Source of the DNA: an uncultured archaeon
GTDB lineage: Archaea > Thermoproteota > Nitrososphaeria > Nitrososphaerales > CALBXV01
Length of the DNA: 7,212 nt
Direction of reading: 5' to 3'
NCBI GenBank assembly: GCA_937890045.1
Contig: CALBXV010000114.1
Location: 1 to 7,212 of the forward strand
Below, in pieces: positions 5,860 to 7,212 of this stretch (position 1 is its first letter; the number at the start of each line of letters is the position of its first letter). Both the position numbers and the translations under genes were made by a program. Below the pieces are notes generated by a model, which did no database searches, had not been told where the DNA came from, and was given only the letters and a program-made list of their open reading frames with translations.

Positions 5860-6603
5860 ATGGGATTACCAACAATTGCAGTACCAGAATATACATTAAC
5901 AATACCATCAACAAAGAAAGAAATTAAGTACAGACCCTTTCTGGTAAAAGAAGAAAAAATACTTTTACTAGCTATGGAAACTGAAGATCAAAAACAAATC
6001 ATCAATGCAACAAAAACCATTATTAAGAATTGTGTCTTTGGTGATATAGATGTTGATACATTAGCTACATTTGATATAGAATATATATTTCTTCAACTAA
6101 GAGGCAAAGCTAAAGGAGAGGACATTGAATTAAAGTACAAATGTCCAAAATGTGAGAATGACATAGCAGTTACTGTTAATACTGATGAAGTACAAGTACT
6201 TTTTAAAGATGACCATACTGATAATATCAAATTAACAGAACACTTGGGAGTGATAATGAAATATCCCAATATTGACAGTCAGTTGAAAATAGCAGAACAC
6301 GAAGAAAAAGATAGACCAGAAATTGAAGCATTGTTTGATACTATAGTAGATAGTATTGATTGTATTTATGATAACGATACAACCTATGCTTCTAAAGACC
6401 ATACAGAAAAAGAAATGACAGATTTCCTTGAGTCTTTAACTGATGAACAGTTTCAAAAGATATCAAAATTCTTTGAAACAATGCCTGCAATTCGTCATCA
6501 AGTAAAATTAGTCTGTACAGGAAAGACTAAAGGTAAAAATAAGAAGTCTTGTGTTTATACAGAAGAAATCACATTGGAGGGACTTAACTCTTTTTTCGCA
6601 TAG
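5860..6603 (+). CDS. 26: gp26-like baseplate hub assembly protein (0-frame product)
   Basis: The 0-frame product has 247 residues and resembles the T4 gp26 baseplate family (T4 gp26 has 208 residues), which is needed to assemble the hub. The opening is typical: LPTIAVPEYTLTIPS, then KEIKYRPFLVKEEKILLLAME (21-40). Next is an acidic all-alpha region and CPKC at 95-98. Later come LTDEQFQKISKFFETMPAI (193-211), two more cysteines (219 and 231), and LEGLNSFF (239-246) at the end. The four cysteines could bind one zinc; this is an inference. The gene ends at TAG 6601, just after a TTTTTTC slip site, and an overlapping -1 frame continues the protein for 64 residues. The short form would then be the major product and the 310-residue fusion a minor one, as with lambda gpG and gpGT. 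The position between a tube gene and a long unrecognised gene fits a tail chaperone role. Confidence 0.82.
   Translation: MGLPTIAVPEYTLTIPSTKKEIKYRPFLVKEEKILLLAMETEDQKQIINATKTIIKNCVFGDIDVDTLATFDIEYIFLQLRGKAKGEDIELKYKCPKCENDIAVTVNTDEVQVLFKDDHTDNIKLTEHLGVIMKYPNIDSQLKIAEHEEKDRPEIEALFDTIVDSIDCIYDNDTTYASKDHTEKEMTDFLESLTDEQFQKISKFFETMPAIRHQVKLVCTGKTKGKNKKSCVYTEEITLEGLNSFFA
6576..6581 (+). promoter_or_regulatory. Internal Shine-Dalgarno-like stimulator of the slip site
   Basis: GGAGGG lies inside the codons for Leu-Glu-Gly-Leu, 9 bases upstream of the heptamer, the dnaX-like distance. The LEGL residues may be conserved for protein reasons, so the site could be partly incidental. Confidence 0.5.
6591..6597 (+). 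other. Programmed -1 ribosomal frameshift site (TTTTTTC)
   Basis: In the gp26 frame the codons read TCT TTT TTC GCA TAG. The heptamer T TTT TTC is a canonical X XXY YYZ site: both the P-site TTT and the A-site TTC can re-pair after slipping back one base. GGAGGG at 6576-6581, 9 bases upstream, resembles the internal Shine-Dalgarno that stimulates dnaX frameshifting. Downstream, TTCTC (6608-6612) can pair with GAGAA (6624-6628), but this stem is weak. After the slip, translation goes on in the -1 frame from CGC at 6597 to TAA at 6789-6791. Confidence 0.75.
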
Positions 6604-6791
6604 CCCTTTCTCATGATTCATTAGAGAACATGATAATGACAAACTTTAATATGATGCAACATCATAACTATTCTTTAACTGAATTAGATAATATGATTCC
6701 ATGGGAAAGGGGAGTTTATGTGGATTTACTTATTAAACATATAGCAGAAGAAAATGAACGAATACAACAAGAGAATAATAAACGAGGATAA
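6597..6791 (+). CDS. -1 frame extension of the gp26-like protein (chaperone 'T'-like domain)
   Basis: This is the 64-codon segment reached by -1 slippage. The peptide begins RIALSHDSLENM and includes a Met/His/Asn-rich helix (13-24), SLTELDNMIPWERGVYVDLL (26-45), and an acidic amphipathic helix rich in Glu and Gln. 'SLTEL..M.PWER..Y..LL' is the kind of segment seen in downstream frames of tail assembly chaperones, where it recruits the tape measure protein. As a free gene it could start only at ATG 6630 (53 residues) or a nearby ATG, none with a Shine-Dalgarno, and the protein-like residues before that Met would be lost. The segment was probably left out of simple gene calls because it is short and lacks its own start. 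Expression as a fusion is inferred; the alternative is a small separate gene like T4 gp51, coupled to gp26. Confidence 0.7.
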   Translation, partial: RIALSHDSLENMIMTNFNMMQHHNYSLTELDNMIPWERGVYVDLLIKHIAEENERIQQENNKRG

Positions 6792-6793
6792 CA

Positions 6794-6800
6794 AAGGAAG
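6794..6800 (+). promoter_or_regulatory. Shine-Dalgarno of the tape-measure candidate
   Basis: AAGGAAG lies just after the stop of the -1 frame and 5 to 7 bases before the ATG at 6806. It fixes that start. Confidence 0.65.
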
Positions 6801-6805
6801 AAGAA

Positions 6806-7212
6806 ATGGCTACTGATACTCTACTTGGCATACAAGCTGGACTAAGTGATAAAGGATCACTTTACAAAGTCCTCACAAACATCGCTGGTATACTTGATCG
6901 CTCTGCAATAGCTCGTCATAGTGATAGTCCCCTTGAAACATCTCTTGCAAAATTACAAGAATCATCTGTTTCATTCAATGAGAAAACTATGCGTTGGCAT
7001 GATGACCAAAATAACTTGATGGTCAAAGGCACTGATCCTCGTGTTGCTGAAGCAATGAAAATCCCAGAAAAACCACGAACAGTAGAAGCAGAAATTCATT
7101 GGGGTGAAACTATAGCTAGTTTTTTAAGTGATATAAAAAATGATACTGCAACACTAATTAAATTACAGAAAAGCACTAGAAAACTTCTTGGTCGAGCTTT
7201 CTTTGGTAAGAA
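6806..7212 (+). CDS. Unrecognised tail protein, tape-measure candidate (partial)
   Basis: This is the first 135 codons of a gene that runs off the right edge without a stop. It starts MATDTLLGIQAGLSDKGSLYKVLTN and is mostly predicted helix: short amphipathic stretches at 18-38 and 45-60, a charged region (60-100), then ETIASFLSDIKNDTATLIKLQKS (101-123). It ends at the edge with a basic turn (TRKLLGRAFFGK). No motif is diagnostic. The guess of a tape measure or central hub protein (T4 gp29 role) rests on position only: it follows a tube gene and a frameshifted chaperone-like gene by 14 bases, which is where the tape measure lies in most long-tailed phages. Other possibilities are a hub structural protein or a fused tail protein. 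Confidence 0.6.
   Translation, partial: MATDTLLGIQAGLSDKGSLYKVLTNIAGILDRSAIARHSDSPLETSLAKLQESSVSFNEKTMRWHDDQNNLMVKGTDPRVAEAMKIPEKPRTVEAEIHWGETIASFLSDIKNDTATLIKLQKSTRKLLGRAFFGK

Noticed and set aside
5723..5914. Minus-strand frame with hydrophobic residues between the tube and gp26-like genes
   Set aside because: It overlaps the ends of two solid genes on the other strand; the hydrophobicity comes from reversed A/T-rich codons.
6601..6791. Frame overlap as a sequencing error that broke one gene
   Set aside because: A perfect slippery heptamer with an upstream GGAGGG sits exactly at the frame change; a random indel would not be expected there. A miscounted T run cannot be fully excluded from the sequence alone.
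1..7212. CRISPR array, tRNA, insertion sequence, attachment site or homing endonuclease
   Set aside because: No direct repeat series, cloverleaf, transposase or LAGLIDADG/GIY-YIG pattern was seen by eye; nearly all bases are taken by structural genes.

Overview
The window looks like a late (virion morphogenesis) segment of a T4-like myovirus genome. It is AT-rich, tightly packed, and lacks any bacterial housekeeping gene. Several predicted proteins carry motifs of T4 structural proteins: gp5 (N-terminal OB domain), gp53, gp48, gp4, a gp19-type tube protein and a gp26-type hub assembly protein. The low GC, the sequence style of the proteins and exact TATAAATA late-promoter octamers suggest a marine T4 relative (cyanophage or pelagiphage type). 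The host cannot be fixed from this window.

Layout. Positions 1-5040 hold a leftward block. In transcription order it is gp4 (head completion nuclease), a 332-aa protein that may be the gp2 DNA end protector, gp48 (tail tube cap), gp53 (baseplate wedge), a gp27-like hub protein, and the first 138 codons of gp5 (needle/hub), which runs off the left edge. Junctions are very tight: gp27/gp5 share one base, gp48/gp53 are one base apart, and gp4 overlaps the next gene by 35 bases. Positions 5041-5090 form a 50-base divergent control region with two exact, face-to-face late-promoter octamers. Positions 5091-7212 hold a rightward block: a gp19-superfamily tube protein, a gp26-like hub assembly protein that appears to continue into a 64-codon overlapping -1 frame, and the first 135 codons of an unrecognised protein that runs off the right edge.

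How they work together. The left block supplies the central baseplate (gp5/gp27 spike and hub, gp53 wedge glue, gp48 tube cap) plus head completion. The right block follows the order tube, frameshifted chaperone, tape-measure candidate, which is common to contractile and non-contractile phage tails.

The best find is at 6591-6597. A canonical TTTTTTC -1 slippery heptamer sits two codons before the stop of the gp26-like gene. A GGAGGG Shine-Dalgarno-like stretch lies 9 bases upstream, and the overlapping -1 frame encodes a protein-like 64-residue extension with no good start of its own. This resembles the lambda G/GT tail-chaperone arrangement, placed in a T4-type hub assembly gene.
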